Shown here: positions 1 to 6,513 of the stretch, piece by piece
Layout: each line of letters opens with the position of its first letter
How positions within the stretch are numbered: position 1 is the first letter of the stretch
Assembly: GCA_900557555.1 (NCBI GenBank)
Contig: USTH01000035.1
Location: forward strand, 1-14,712
DNA: 14,712 nucleotides
DNA from: an uncultured Prevotellaceae bacterium
GTDB lineage: Bacteria; Bacteroidota; Bacteroidia; Bacteroidales; Bacteroidaceae
Reading direction: 5' to 3'
The notes under the pieces: model-generated
Told to the model about the DNA's origin: nothing
Databases searched by the model: none
The model's input: only the letters and a program-made list of their open reading frames with translations
Position numbers and translations under genes: made by a program

Positions 1-59
1 AAATAGCAAAACTCTTTGACGAGAATTTTTGGGGTACGCAATGACGAAGTCAGGATGCG

Positions 60-98
60 AGAGCGGCAAAGTACTGTGAAGCAGAACTTTGCCGCTCT
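60..98. terminator. Hairpin terminator near window start
   Basis: A 13-bp perfect inverted repeat (60-72 with 86-98, arm AGAGCGGCAAAGT) encloses a 13-nt loop and is followed on the plus strand by GTTTCTTTG, a short T-rich tail. On the minus strand the tail (CGCATCC) is not T-rich, so it looks better as a terminator for a plus-strand gene ending before the hairpin. All three plus frames reach a stop within the first 44 bases (4-6, 17-19, 42-44), so any upstream gene has only its last codons here and cannot be named. It could also protect the 3' end of the minus-strand gene that stops at 116. Confidence 0.6.
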
Positions 99-115
99 GT
101 TTCTTTGTATGCCAA

Positions 116-721
116 CTATTCGAAGTCATCGTCATCTGCATCTTCTTTAGCAAAAGGGTTATAATTGTCGGAGTTATTTTTGATTTTGCCGTTCGGGCGC
201 TTCCCCTTGCCGACTTTTCCAACTGTACGGGGGCGTTCGTCGTTGTGTGGCCTGTGCTTTCCTTGTCGTTGTGGCCGGAGGCGCATCCATAGCTCACTTA
301 CAGGCTCGTGTCGCCCTGGTTCCGTGTAATCTATCATGAGCCAAATCGGCCCCTCCATACGAAATCGGTATGTTGTGTTAGCTTTGGCAACAGAGTCGTG
401 CTTCATGGTAAAGAGCTGCTCCACAAACGTGCTGTCAGACGTCTTCTCGAGTTGGCCCTGTTTTTGTATAAAGCAGGCTCCCTCTGACGGAATGCCGATA
501 TGTTGAAAACTGTAGTCTGCGCCGATGACTTTCAGCACAGGGAGCAGTGATAGTTGGGGCTGTTGGTCTTGTCCTGGTGTCAGAGTGCAAAGTTGCCATG
601 TGCCGGTAAGTGCATGCTCGAATTTACGTGAACTGCCGCGTTGTCGTTCGTCCTGTGCGTGTGAGGCCAGACTGACGGATAAGCATAGGACTGCCGAAAT
701 GATAAGTTTCAATGTTTTCAT
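116..721 (-). CDS. Secreted DUF4488-like (lipocalin-type) protein
   Basis: Predicted exported protein of 201 aa with no known enzymatic role. Residues 1-22 form a signal peptide (basic start, hydrophobic core, cleavage near SHA|QDE). Residues about 36-150 begin LTGTWQLC and continue with a beta-rich pattern ending in SELWMRLRP, which resembles the Bacteroidota DUF4488/lipocalin-like fold. That assignment is by recognition and not verified. The C-terminus is odd: a basic stretch (about 151-181) is followed by an acidic end (DADDDDFE), so opposite charges are segregated. The reading frame is open upstream to 895, but the ATG at 721 is preferred because it starts the signal peptide, and a TAnnTTTG box lies at 769-776, inside the longer frame. 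The gene follows xerD on the same strand after a 130-bp gap. Confidence 0.75.
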   Translation of the reverse strand: MKTLKLIISAVLCLSVSLASHAQDERQRGSSRKFEHALTGTWQLCTLTPGQDQQPQLSLLPVLKVIGADYSFQHIGIPSEGACFIQKQGQLEKTSDSTFVEQLFTMKHDSVAKANTTYRFRMEGPIWLMIDYTEPGRHEPVSELWMRLRPQRQGKHRPHNDERPRTVGKVGKGKRPNGKIKNNSDNYNPFAKEDADDDDFE

Positions 722-768
722 AGGTCTTGTAGTTGTTATGAGGTGATTGTTCTGTTGTTTTTGTTGTT

Positions 769-776
769 CAAACTTA
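769..776 (-). promoter_or_regulatory. -7 box for the DUF4488-like gene
   Basis: On the minus strand the sequence reads TAAGTTTG, an exact match to the Bacteroidota -7 consensus TAnnTTTG, 47 bases upstream of the ATG at 721. No convincing -33 TTTG was found at the usual spacing, so this is a partial promoter match. Confidence 0.45.
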
Positions 777-851
777 GTAAAAAATATTGTCGTATGATGT
801 TTTTTTAATGAAGTTATTATCTGGACGGTGGCCGCAGTGTGCTTTCGGAGC

Positions 852-1811
852 CTATTGCTTGTTGTTGCGTGGGTGATGAAGAAGGATTTCCTCACGCAAC
901 CTGGCGCTGTCTACATGGGTATAAATCTCGGTGGTCGAAATGCTTTCGTGTCCCAGCATGGCCTGAATCACACGCAGGTTTGCTCCGCCTTCGAGGAGAT
1001 GTGTGGCAAACGAGTGGCGGAATGTGTGTGGCGACACGTTTTTACTGATGCCGGCTTTTGCACACAAGTCTTTTATGAGATGAAAAACCATGATTCGACC
1101 GATATTTTTTATCTTTCTTCTTATAGTGATAAACACGTAGTCTTGATATTCGGGGGGAATGCGCCATTGGTTGCGATCAAGGAAATATAGCTTCAACTCC
1201 TTTATTGCCCTGCCAGACATCGGAACAAGACGTTCTTTAGCTCCCTTTCCTTTCACTTTCATGAATCTTTCATCAAGATAGAGGTCGGAGAGTTTGATGT
1301 TACAAAGTTCGCTCACTCGCAGTCCGCAGCTGTACAGTGTTTCTATGATTGCCTTGTTGCGTTGGCCTTCGCATGTGTCAAGCCTTACGGCACGTTCTAT
1401 CATGTCAATTTCTTCCACAGAGAGAACCTCTGGCAAGTGGGTGCCGATTTTGGGCGAGACAAGCAGCTCTCCAGGATTGGTCTCTATCTGGCCGGTCATC
1501 AGCAGGTATTTGTAGAAAGCCCGCACACCAGACAATATGCGTGCGTGGGAACGTGCTTCAAGACCAATGTCATAAAGTGCGGCAGAAAATCTCTGCAGGT
1601 CGTCAATGCTGGCAGAGGCTGGCTCAATCCCCTCTTCGGCGAAGAAGCCTAAAAGCTTCTCTGTGTCTCTTAGGTAGGCGTCAAGTGTGTTGGCAGACAA
1701 CCCCCTCTCCAGTTGCAGATAGACAGAAAAGGGATGAATGTAGCTTGTTTGCCATTGGTGCAAGGTCTTGGCTATTTTTGAGGGGGGAGAGTTGAGAATT
1801 TGTGTTGACAT
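852..1811 (-). CDS. xerD: Tyrosine recombinase XerD
   Basis: Site-specific recombinase that, as a XerC/XerD-type pair, resolves chromosome dimers at dif during division. The 319-aa product has the usual family length. Residues about 20-105 form the SAM-like N-terminal DNA-binding domain (LERGLSANTLDAYLRD). The catalytic domain follows, with the full active-site set: R165 (GLRVSEL), K189 (KGKGAKER), H262 and R265 (PHTFRHSF), H288 (LGHESI) and the nucleophile Y297 (TEIYTHV). The ATG at 1811 (MSTQILNS) was chosen because the longer open frame runs back through the divergent aroQ gene. It is a standalone gene next to biosynthetic genes with no integration features, so a housekeeping XerD is more likely than an element integrase. 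XerC versus XerD cannot be settled without a tree. Confidence 0.9.
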   Translation of the reverse strand: MSTQILNSPPSKIAKTLHQWQTSYIHPFSVYLQLERGLSANTLDAYLRDTEKLLGFFAEEGIEPASASIDDLQRFSAALYDIGLEARSHARILSGVRAFYKYLLMTGQIETNPGELLVSPKIGTHLPEVLSVEEIDMIERAVRLDTCEGQRNKAIIETLYSCGLRVSELCNIKLSDLYLDERFMKVKGKGAKERLVPMSGRAIKELKLYFLDRNQWRIPPEYQDYVFITIRRKIKNIGRIMVFHLIKDLCAKAGISKNVSPHTFRHSFATHLLEGGANLRVIQAMLGHESISTTEIYTHVDSARLREEILLHHPRNNKQ

Positions 1812-1836
1812 TAGAGGCCGTCTGAACTTTTCTTTA

Positions 1837-1844
1837 TAAATTTG
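1837..1844 (+). promoter_or_regulatory. -7 box for aroQ
   Basis: TAAATTTG matches TAnnTTTG exactly, 60 bases before the aroQ ATG, implying a leader of roughly 50 nt. No clear TTTG was found at -33. Confidence 0.5.
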
Positions 1845-1847
1845 CTT

Positions 1848-1855
1848 CAAAGTTA
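1848..1855 (-). promoter_or_regulatory. -7 box for xerD
   Basis: The minus strand reads TAACTTTG, matching TAnnTTTG, 36 bases upstream of the xerD ATG. It lies only 3 bp from the aroQ -7 box on the opposite strand, so the two promoters would overlap. No clear -33 element was found. Confidence 0.5.
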
Positions 1856-1904
1856 CGAAAAGCAATTCAGAGAATTGTTGAGAATCTTGAAAAATATTTA
1901 TACG

Positions 1905-2324
1905 ATGAAGATACTTGTTTTGAACGGGCCAAACCTTAATCTGCTTGGCACAAGAGAACCCACGGTTTATGGCCACTCCACTTTTGCCGACTATTATAAA
2001 AAGCTTACAGCCATGTATCCTAATGTTGAGTTTGACTATTATCAGAGCAATATAGAAGGAGAGCTGATAGACAAGATACATGAAGTAGGTTTTTCGTTTG
2101 ATGGGATTGTGCTGAATGCAGGAGCGTACACGCACACTTCCATTGCTTTGCTTGATGCAATCAAGGCTGTTACGACACCCGTTATAGAGGTGCATATCTC
2201 TAATGTACACAAGCGTGAAGAGTTTCGCCATAAATCAGTGATTTCGGCAGGCTGCAGAGGGGTGATTTGCGGTTTTGGACTTGATTCCTACCGTTTGGCA
2301 GTTGAAGCGATTTTGAATTTCTGA
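1905..2324 (+). CDS. aroQ: Type II 3-dehydroquinate dehydratase
   Basis: Cytoplasmic shikimate-pathway enzyme that dehydrates 3-dehydroquinate to 3-dehydroshikimate on the way to aromatic amino acids. The 139-aa product has the typical length of the small dodecameric type II enzymes. Signature residues are visible: NGPNLNLLGTREP near the start with N10 and the catalytic-loop R17, the catalytic base Y22 (VYG), NAGAYTH at 71-77, EVHISN with E95 and H97, and R108 (EEFRHKS). The ATG at 1905 gives the canonical MKILVLNGPN start; the open frame upstream to 1842 adds unrelated residues. Its stop overlaps the next gene's start (TGATG), so the two are co-transcribed and probably translationally coupled. 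The next gene has no evident link to the shikimate pathway. Confidence 0.95.
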   Translation: MKILVLNGPNLNLLGTREPTVYGHSTFADYYKKLTAMYPNVEFDYYQSNIEGELIDKIHEVGFSFDGIVLNAGAYTHTSIALLDAIKAVTTPVIEVHISNVHKREEFRHKSVISAGCRGVICGFGLDSYRLAVEAILNF

Positions 2325-2959
2325 TGCAAGACCTTTCCGACTATATTGAGGCGCACATAGACGCAGAACACCCTTATCTAAACAAGCTGTATCGCGACAC
2401 AAATATTTATTTGATGCGGCCGCGCATGGCGTCTGGTCATGCGCAGGGCGTTGTGCTTAGAATGCTTGTGGAAATGATTAGGCCAATGCGTATTCTTGAA
2501 ATCGGCACGTATACGGGTTACTCGGCTCTTTGTATGGCGTCGGGACTGGCGGATGGTGGAATTGTCGAAACATACGAAATAAACGATGAAATGGAGGACT
2601 TTACCCGACCTCGCATTGAAAACTCACCTTGGGCAGACAAAGTTAGCATGCACATAGGCGATGTTCTTGAGGTGCTTGCTGATACTGACAAGCGTTATGA
2701 CCTCGTATTCATTGACGGCAACAAACGGCAGTATGCGGAATATTATGAGCTTGGTTTACGATTGTTGAACGATGGCGGCTACATATTGGCCGACAACACT
2801 CTTTGGGACGGTCATGTGATTGACCCTGCATACGACAATGACCAGCAGACCATCGGGGTTAAAAATTTCAATGATCTGGTAGCACGTGATGCAAGGGTGG
2901 AAAAAGCTATTCTTCCTCTGCGTGATGGTCTCACGCTAATCAGGAAAAAGCGACGTTGA
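2324..2959 (+). CDS. SAM-dependent O-methyltransferase (Methyltransf_3 type)
   Basis: Class I SAM-dependent methyltransferase of 211 aa, resembling the cation-dependent catechol/caffeoyl-CoA O-methyltransferase family. The SAM-binding motif I is LEIGTYTGYS (58-67), with the ribose-binding acidic residue in YEIND (E85). Likely metal ligands are D131 (FIDGNKRQY) and D157-N158 (ADNTLWDG), which fits this family. The bacterial substrate is unknown; some relatives modify small catechols and others act on tRNA. It starts within the aroQ stop codon, so it is expressed with aroQ. An imperfect hairpin follows the stop codon, before the convergent rlpA-like gene. Confidence 0.88.
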   Translation: MQDLSDYIEAHIDAEHPYLNKLYRDTNIYLMRPRMASGHAQGVVLRMLVEMIRPMRILEIGTYTGYSALCMASGLADGGIVETYEINDEMEDFTRPRIENSPWADKVSMHIGDVLEVLADTDKRYDLVFIDGNKRQYAEYYELGLRLLNDGGYILADNTLWDGHVIDPAYDNDQQTIGVKNFNDLVARDARVEKAILPLRDGLTLIRKKRR

Positions 2960-2974
2960 GTCTTCCTATATATA

Positions 2975-2990
2975 AACCCAAATCGGTCAT
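2975..2990 (+). repeat. 16-bp repeat, copy 1
   Basis: The 16-base sequence beginning AACCCAAATCGG and ending TCAT is identical to 12273-12288, in the same orientation. Here it begins 16 bases after the methyltransferase stop codon. Confidence 0.7.
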
Positions 2991-3014
2991 TTACGACCTA
3001 TCAACCGAATTGGG
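2977..3014. terminator. Imperfect hairpin between convergent genes
   Basis: The arms 2977-2987 (CCCAAATCGGT) and 3004-3014 (ACCGAATTGGG) pair over 11 bp with one mismatch and a 16-nt loop. It lies between genes converging from both sides. A T-rich tail is visible on the minus side (TTTATATA) but is poor on the plus side. It includes one copy of the 16-bp motif seen again at 12273-12288, so it may be a dispersed repeat that serves as a terminator. Confidence 0.45.
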
Positions 3015-3106
3015 ATAAATTGTCAGGTGGCATAACTGCCTCGTGAATTCCATATGGACTCATTAGGTTTCTATCCGTATTGTTTTTAGGCAGGCCGGTG
3101 TGTGCC

Positions 3107-3619
3107 CTATGTTTTCCCCTTCTTGCCTACAGGAGCTTTTTTCTTTGGTGTGGCCGCAGGCTTTGAACTGCGCTTCTGGGGCAGGAACGGTAGCTCGTAA
3201 TCACGGTCTTCGTAGTCAATCAAAAGGTCGGTGGAGTCGTTTGGATGTGTGTCAATCTCGGAGTCTATCTCTCCGGTGAACCGTTCTATTTTCACTTTTG
3301 CGACTCCTGCCGCTATCATGCCAAGTTTTTCGGCTGCCCCCCACGAGAGGTCAACAATTCTTCCGCGTCCGAAGGGTCCTCGGTCGGTTACTTTAACAAT
3401 GACGGTCTTGTGGTTTTTCATGTGTGTTATCTTCAGCAACGTCCCAAACGGATAAGTGCGGTGAGCGCATACCATGCTGTCTTTGTGGTAGCGTTGGCCG
3501 TTTGCCATTTTGCTGCGTATGTTTTTGGCATAATAGGATGCCATGCCAACTTGTTGTGCTTTGATGGTGATGCAGCAAAACAGCAATGTCACGATGAGGG
3601 AATATAACTTTGCTTTCAT
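3107..3619 (-). CDS. RlpA-like septal ring / lytic transglycosylase protein
   Basis: Exported double-psi beta-barrel protein of the RlpA family, whose characterised members bind or cleave peptidoglycan lacking stem peptides at the division site. The 170-aa product starts with a signal peptide (1-21, IKA|QQ). The RlpA domain spans about 23-115: GMASYYA, MANGQRYHKDSMVCAHRTYPFGT and VTDRGPFGRGRIVDLS. H53 and D79 occupy the conserved positions thought to be catalytic in RlpA. There is no C-terminal SPOR domain. Instead there is an acidic linker (about 118-140) and a lysine-rich tail (KRSSKPAATPKKKAPVGKKGK). The hydrophobic start contains CC at 15-16 but no good lipobox, so a soluble periplasmic form is more likely than a lipoprotein. 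It is last in a four-gene operon, 3 bases after the CPBP gene. Confidence 0.85.
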   Translation of the reverse strand: MKAKLYSLIVTLLFCCITIKAQQVGMASYYAKNIRSKMANGQRYHKDSMVCAHRTYPFGTLLKITHMKNHKTVIVKVTDRGPFGRGRIVDLSWGAAEKLGMIAAGVAKVKIERFTGEIDSEIDTHPNDSTDLLIDYEDRDYELPFLPQKRSSKPAATPKKKAPVGKKGKT

Positions 3620-3622
3620 GGT

Positions 3623-4414
3623 TTATGGGTTGTTAGGGGTTTGGTGTGTAGGGAGTACCTTGTTTAATGTCCAGAGCAATGGTATTGCAACAATGATGGA
3701 GGCAATCAAAACAAGATAAATGTATCCTGGAGCAGGCAGCATTTTTGAAATGCTAATGTCGCTGGGCATTGTCCGTAGTGTTATTACGGCAATGGAATTG
3801 TTGAGAATGTGGCAAATTACAGAGGGCCAGATGCTGTTGGTCTTGACATATAGCCATGCGAAAAACATTCCCAGCAGTGTGGCACCCATTATCTGGGCAG
3901 GATTCATGTGAATGATGCCGAAAATCAGGGCCGATGCAACAATAGCTTTTGTGGGTGATGACGGCATTTGTTTCAGTAGAGCTCCCGTAACGCCGTAACG
4001 GAAGCATATTTCTTCTGACAATGGGCCAAAGACTGCCATAATAGGCAGGGCCCAAACGCTGGTACACATTTCGGCGAAGTTGCTTGCCAGATTGTCAGGG
4101 AGGCCTGTTATTTCGTTTAGGCAGTTCGAAATGGCAATAAGGGGAATTGTGGCTATTGCACTAAGAAGGAGTACTGAGGCAGAGTGTAAGGGTCCCTGCA
4201 ATCCTTTGAACGGCCTTTTGTTTTCGTTGCGACATATCAGGATGGTGACGATAGCTGTGAGTACCGAGCAAGCAAACAGCAATGTAAGCAGTGTGCTTGC
4301 TGGTATAGTGTGTGGTTGTGGAAGGCCTGCGGCAATCGTGTATAGCTGTGCCACAAGTCCTGCCGCTGCCTGAATAACCAGATATGCGCCTATTATGTAG
4401 AGGGCTTTTTTCAT
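3623..4414 (-). CDS. CPBP family intramembrane metalloprotease
   Basis: Multispanning membrane protein of 263 aa with several hydrophobic segments (for example about 5-28, 40-61, 78-97, 118-132, 157-170, 178-192, 229-250). It carries the three motifs of the CPBP/Abi (Rce1-like, PF02517) glutamic protease family: E134-E135 with R139 (SEEICFRYG), F165 with H169 (FGIIHMN), and H202 with N206 (CHILNNS). Rce1 members cut prenylated proteins; bacterial roles vary and include bacteriocin immunity and membrane-protein processing. The substrate here cannot be told. It begins 6 bases after the ribF stop and ends 3 bases before the rlpA-like gene. Confidence 0.88.
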   Translation of the reverse strand: MKKALYIIGAYLVIQAAAGLVAQLYTIAAGLPQPHTIPASTLLTLLFACSVLTAIVTILICRNENKRPFKGLQGPLHSASVLLLSAIATIPLIAISNCLNEITGLPDNLASNFAEMCTSVWALPIMAVFGPLSEEICFRYGVTGALLKQMPSSPTKAIVASALIFGIIHMNPAQIMGATLLGMFFAWLYVKTNSIWPSVICHILNNSIAVITLRTMPSDISISKMLPAPGYIYLVLIASIIVAIPLLWTLNKVLPTHQTPNNP

Positions 4415-4420
4415 TTGCTG

Positions 4421-5350
4421 CTATTGTATAAGTGTTGCGACCAGTTCTCTGTCTTTAGCAAGTTGTGCGCGCAGTTGGTCAAGGGAGTCAAAATGTTTTT
4501 CGTCTCTTATTCGTAACAAAAAGTTGGCGCAGATGTGCATGTTGTAGATTTCTTCGTTGAAATCAAGCAAATTCACCTCTATGCGCAGTTCGGAACAATT
4601 GTTGACGCTGGGCCTGGTACCAATATAAAGCATGCCTCTGTGGTTAGTGTCACCGATGGTGACGCTTGTTGCATAGACGCCAGGCTTAGGGATAAGTTTG
4701 GCGGTGGAATCGGGGGTTATGTTAGCGGTAGGGAAGCCTATGGTGCGCCCTAAGGCTTGCCCATGTGTTACCGTCCCGCTTATAGAATATGGCCTGCCCA
4801 ATATGGTATTTGCCGTCTTGATGTCTCCGTCTGTCAAAGCATTGCGAATTGCGGTTGATGATGCGCAGGGGCAATGCAGTGCAGGTAACGGCAGTGCCTG
4901 CACAACGTTTATGCCCAGCTCGTTTCCGTATTTTTGGTATTCCAAGAACCCCTTGCCGTCTCTTTTGCCGAAGTGGTGGTCGTAGCCTATTACGAGAGAT
5001 TTGCCGTGCAGCTTGTCTCTGAGGATTTCTTTCATATAGAGAAACGCATCGGTTTGCGCAAGTTGGGGTGTGAAGTCCAACAGTGCGACGTAATCTATGC
5101 CACACTGCTCAATGAGGCGCAGTTTCTCGGACAGGGTTGTGAGCAGGGGGAGGCGCACTTCTGGGTGGAGCACATTGCGAGGGTGCTGCTTGAAAGTCAC
5201 GACCATAGATTTCAGGTTCTGCCGTGCCGCTTCGTCTGTTACCTGTTTGAGCAAGTATCTGTGGCCGCAATGCACTCCGTCAAAAAAACCGATGGTTTGT
5301 ACGCAGGGCTCGATGATTATGTTGTCAAGAGGAAATTCTATAATGCGCAT
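4421..5350 (-). CDS. ribF: Bifunctional riboflavin kinase / FAD synthetase
   Basis: Converts riboflavin to FMN and then FMN to FAD using ATP. The 309-aa product has the normal bacterial length. The N-terminal FMN adenylyltransferase domain (about 1-180) shows the nucleotidyltransferase motif GFFDGVHCGH (21-30), GYDHHFG (122-128) and SSTAIRNAL (164-172). The C-terminal riboflavin kinase domain (about 185-309) shows GTVTHGQALGRTIGFPTANI, PKPGVYAT and the catalytic-base glutamate E258 in RIEVNLLDF, where Asn260 stands at a position that is His in many homologues. It is second in an operon, 14 bases after a HAD phosphatase and 6 bases before the CPBP protease gene. Pairing with a HAD phosphatase suggests a possible flavin-pathway link (inference). 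Confidence 0.95.
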   Translation of the reverse strand: MRIIEFPLDNIIIEPCVQTIGFFDGVHCGHRYLLKQVTDEAARQNLKSMVVTFKQHPRNVLHPEVRLPLLTTLSEKLRLIEQCGIDYVALLDFTPQLAQTDAFLYMKEILRDKLHGKSLVIGYDHHFGKRDGKGFLEYQKYGNELGINVVQALPLPALHCPCASSTAIRNALTDGDIKTANTILGRPYSISGTVTHGQALGRTIGFPTANITPDSTAKLIPKPGVYATSVTIGDTNHRGMLYIGTRPSVNNCSELRIEVNLLDFNEEIYNMHICANFLLRIRDEKHFDSLDQLRAQLAKDRELVATLIQ

Positions 5351-5364
5351 GATGCCGATAGGGG

Positions 5365-5994
5365 TCAGTGTGTGTGTTTGAGCAGCTTTGAAACCCAGTC
5401 TCCGTTAGTGGACAACATGGTATGTATGCCAAGTTTAGCCGCACCGTCAAGGTTTATCTGGCTGTCATCAATGAACAATGTTTCACAAGCCTCAATATGT
5501 GCAGTGTTAAGCACGGTCTGATACAGTGCGGTTTCCGGTTTTTCCAGATGAATCACGTGCGACAGGAAGATATGTTTAAACCATGTGGTTGCGTCCTCAC
5601 CATGGTATTTCATCATGTTGTGCCTGATGTATTCCCAGTGTATCTCGTTGCTATTGCTGAGAATATAGAGGTCGAAATGTTCCCTAAGTTGTCGCAGAGC
5701 CTCAAAGCGCTCTGATTGTATGGGCGTGACAAGGCTTACCCATGCATCGTGAATCTGTTGGTATGTTATGTGGGGAAAGGAGCTCTGCCGCTGCAGTGTT
5801 CTGTAGAATTCTTCTGTAGAGGCCGTGCCACGATCTATCTTCTGGAAGATGCCTTCAAACTGAGAATACTGTTTGGGGAAGATGTCGTTAGACAGTCCGA
5901 TTTTTTGGAATTCTGCAAGACATCTTTCTTTGTTAAGGTCACAAATCACTCCTCCAAAATCGAAGATGATGTTTTTTATGTTTTTGTTGTCCAT
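5365..5994 (-). CDS. HAD-IA family phosphatase (YihX/YigB-like)
   Basis: Cytoplasmic haloacid dehalogenase-superfamily hydrolase of 209 aa. Motif I is FDFGGVICD with nucleophile D12; the usual second Asp is Gly, as in the GGV subgroup of HAD-IA enzymes that includes YihX-like sugar phosphatases. An alpha-helical cap occupies about 18-90. Motif II is ILSNSN (S113), motif III is LEKPE (K152) and motif IV is FIDDSQINLDGA (D176, D177). The substrate cannot be read from sequence: sugar phosphates, FMN, or the ribitylamino-uracil phosphate of riboflavin synthesis are possible, the last suggested only by ribF 14 bases downstream. The promoter at 6002-6033 leaves almost no leader before this ATG, and no other in-frame start precedes motif I. 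Confidence 0.85.
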   Translation of the reverse strand: MDNKNIKNIIFDFGGVICDLNKERCLAEFQKIGLSNDIFPKQYSQFEGIFQKIDRGTASTEEFYRTLQRQSSFPHITYQQIHDAWVSLVTPIQSERFEALRQLREHFDLYILSNSNEIHWEYIRHNMMKYHGEDATTWFKHIFLSHVIHLEKPETALYQTVLNTAHIEACETLFIDDSQINLDGAAKLGIHTMLSTNGDWVSKLLKHTH

Positions 5995-6001
5995 GCGGGT
6001 G

Positions 6002-6033
6002 CAAAAGTATGTATTTTATTTTAAATGAGCAAA
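6002..6033 (-). promoter_or_regulatory. Promoter of HAD-ribF-CPBP-rlpA operon
   Basis: On the minus strand a -33 TTTG (6030-6033) is followed after 20 bases by TACTTTTG (6002-6009), matching the Bacteroidota consensus TTTG-N19-21-TAnnTTTG. Only 7 bases separate the -7 box from the ATG, so transcription should begin within a few bases of the start codon or at it. Confidence 0.7.
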
Positions 6034-6363
6034 TTCCGAAAGAGCTATTGCTCCGTTTTTAGAGGATATTAACTAAGGTGGAGACTATCGGGGAGAGGGT
6101 GCGGCTCGTTTTGCAGTGTGCATGGAGACGTGACGGATCGGTCTGTTTGCATAGCAGTGAGAGCAGAGAGATTGCAGCACGCCAGATGACGTGCCTTATT
6201 TACTGGTGACGGGGTTCGACCCATTGTATGGGTATCGTAATCTTTTGGTTTGCTTTGTTTTAAGTAAAAAAAAGAGACATTAAGGGGTGAAAATGAAAAT
6301 AAATGCTTACCTTTGCATTGCATTTTGAGGCGAGTATCATAAAAAGGTAACTTGTCAAAGGAT
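6034..6363. other. 330-bp intergenic region, no gene supported
   Basis: This lies between the HAD operon promoter and tRNA-Gln. It holds two small hairpins (GCACG/CGTGC at 6177-6181 and 6190-6194; ACCCAT/ATGGGT at 6219-6224 and 6228-6233) and, near its right end, the probable tRNA -7 box. The left two thirds are GC-richer than typical spacers here and the right third is A-rich. An 84-codon open frame on the minus strand (6069-6323) has no recognisable domain or start context and is not called. A small RNA is possible but unsupported. Confidence 0.4.
6308..6315 (+). promoter_or_regulatory. -7 box for tRNA-Gln (and possibly thiD)
   Basis: TACCTTTG matches TAnnTTTG, 48 bases upstream of the tRNA. 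No TTTG is found at -33, so support is partial. Transcription could run on into thiD, since no terminator is visible between them. Confidence 0.5.
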
Positions 6364-6434
6364 TGTTCTATGGTGTAATGGTAGCACTAGAGTTTTTGGT
6401 TCTCTCAGTGGTGGTTCGAATCCGCCTAGAACAA
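6364..6434 (+). tRNA. tRNA-Gln (anticodon TTG)
   Basis: The sequence folds into a full cloverleaf by eye. The acceptor stem TGTTCTA (6364-6370) pairs with TAGAACA (6427-6433). The D stem is GTG/CAC (6373-6375 with 6385-6387). The anticodon stem 6389-6393/6401-6405 has a T-T at its last pair, and the anticodon TTG is at 6396-6398. The T stem GGTGG/CCGCC (6410-6414 with 6422-6426) closes the loop TTCGAAT. The discriminator is A6434 and CCA is not encoded. TTG reads CAA and, by wobble, CAG, so the tRNA is for glutamine. Confidence 0.95.
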
Positions 6435-6513
6435 CATGGCGAATTGCGGTGTGGTTAATAGCACTGTAATTCGCTTTTTTTTATTGATATATAGCGTTGT
6501 GAAACAGTCAAGA

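Noticed and set aside
722..895. Upstream extension of the DUF4488-like gene
   Set aside because: It precedes a clear signal peptide, overlaps the 3' end of xerD and contains the likely promoter.
852..1811. The tyrosine recombinase as an integrase of a mobile element
   Set aside because: Family-typical XerD length and motifs, next to aroQ; no attachment-site repeats, tRNA junction or cargo genes are seen.
1812..2231. Open frame extending xerD upstream by 140 codons on the minus strand
   Set aside because: It runs antisense through aroQ, has no XerD similarity, and a -7 box and the family-typical start lie at 1848 and 1811.
3623..4414. CPBP (often labelled Abi) protease as a phage-defence gene
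   Set aside because: The CPBP/Abi label covers intramembrane proteases; its place in the ribF operon gives no sign of a defence role.
4934..5521. 195-codon plus-strand open frame
   Set aside because: It is antisense to ribF and the HAD gene, both of which have complete family motifs; no domain was recognised in it.
6213..6224. GGTTCGACCC resembling a tRNA T-arm
   Set aside because: No acceptor, D or anticodon stem can be formed around it; it overlaps a simple ACCCAT/ATGGGT hairpin.
6069..6323. 84-codon minus-strand open frame
   Set aside because: No recognised domain, and it crosses the tRNA promoter; low-complexity composition suggests chance.
6436..6513. Longer thiD start at the ATG at 6436
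   Set aside because: The ATG begins one base after the tRNA discriminator, the added residues do not resemble ThiD, and the GTG at 6514 fits the family start.
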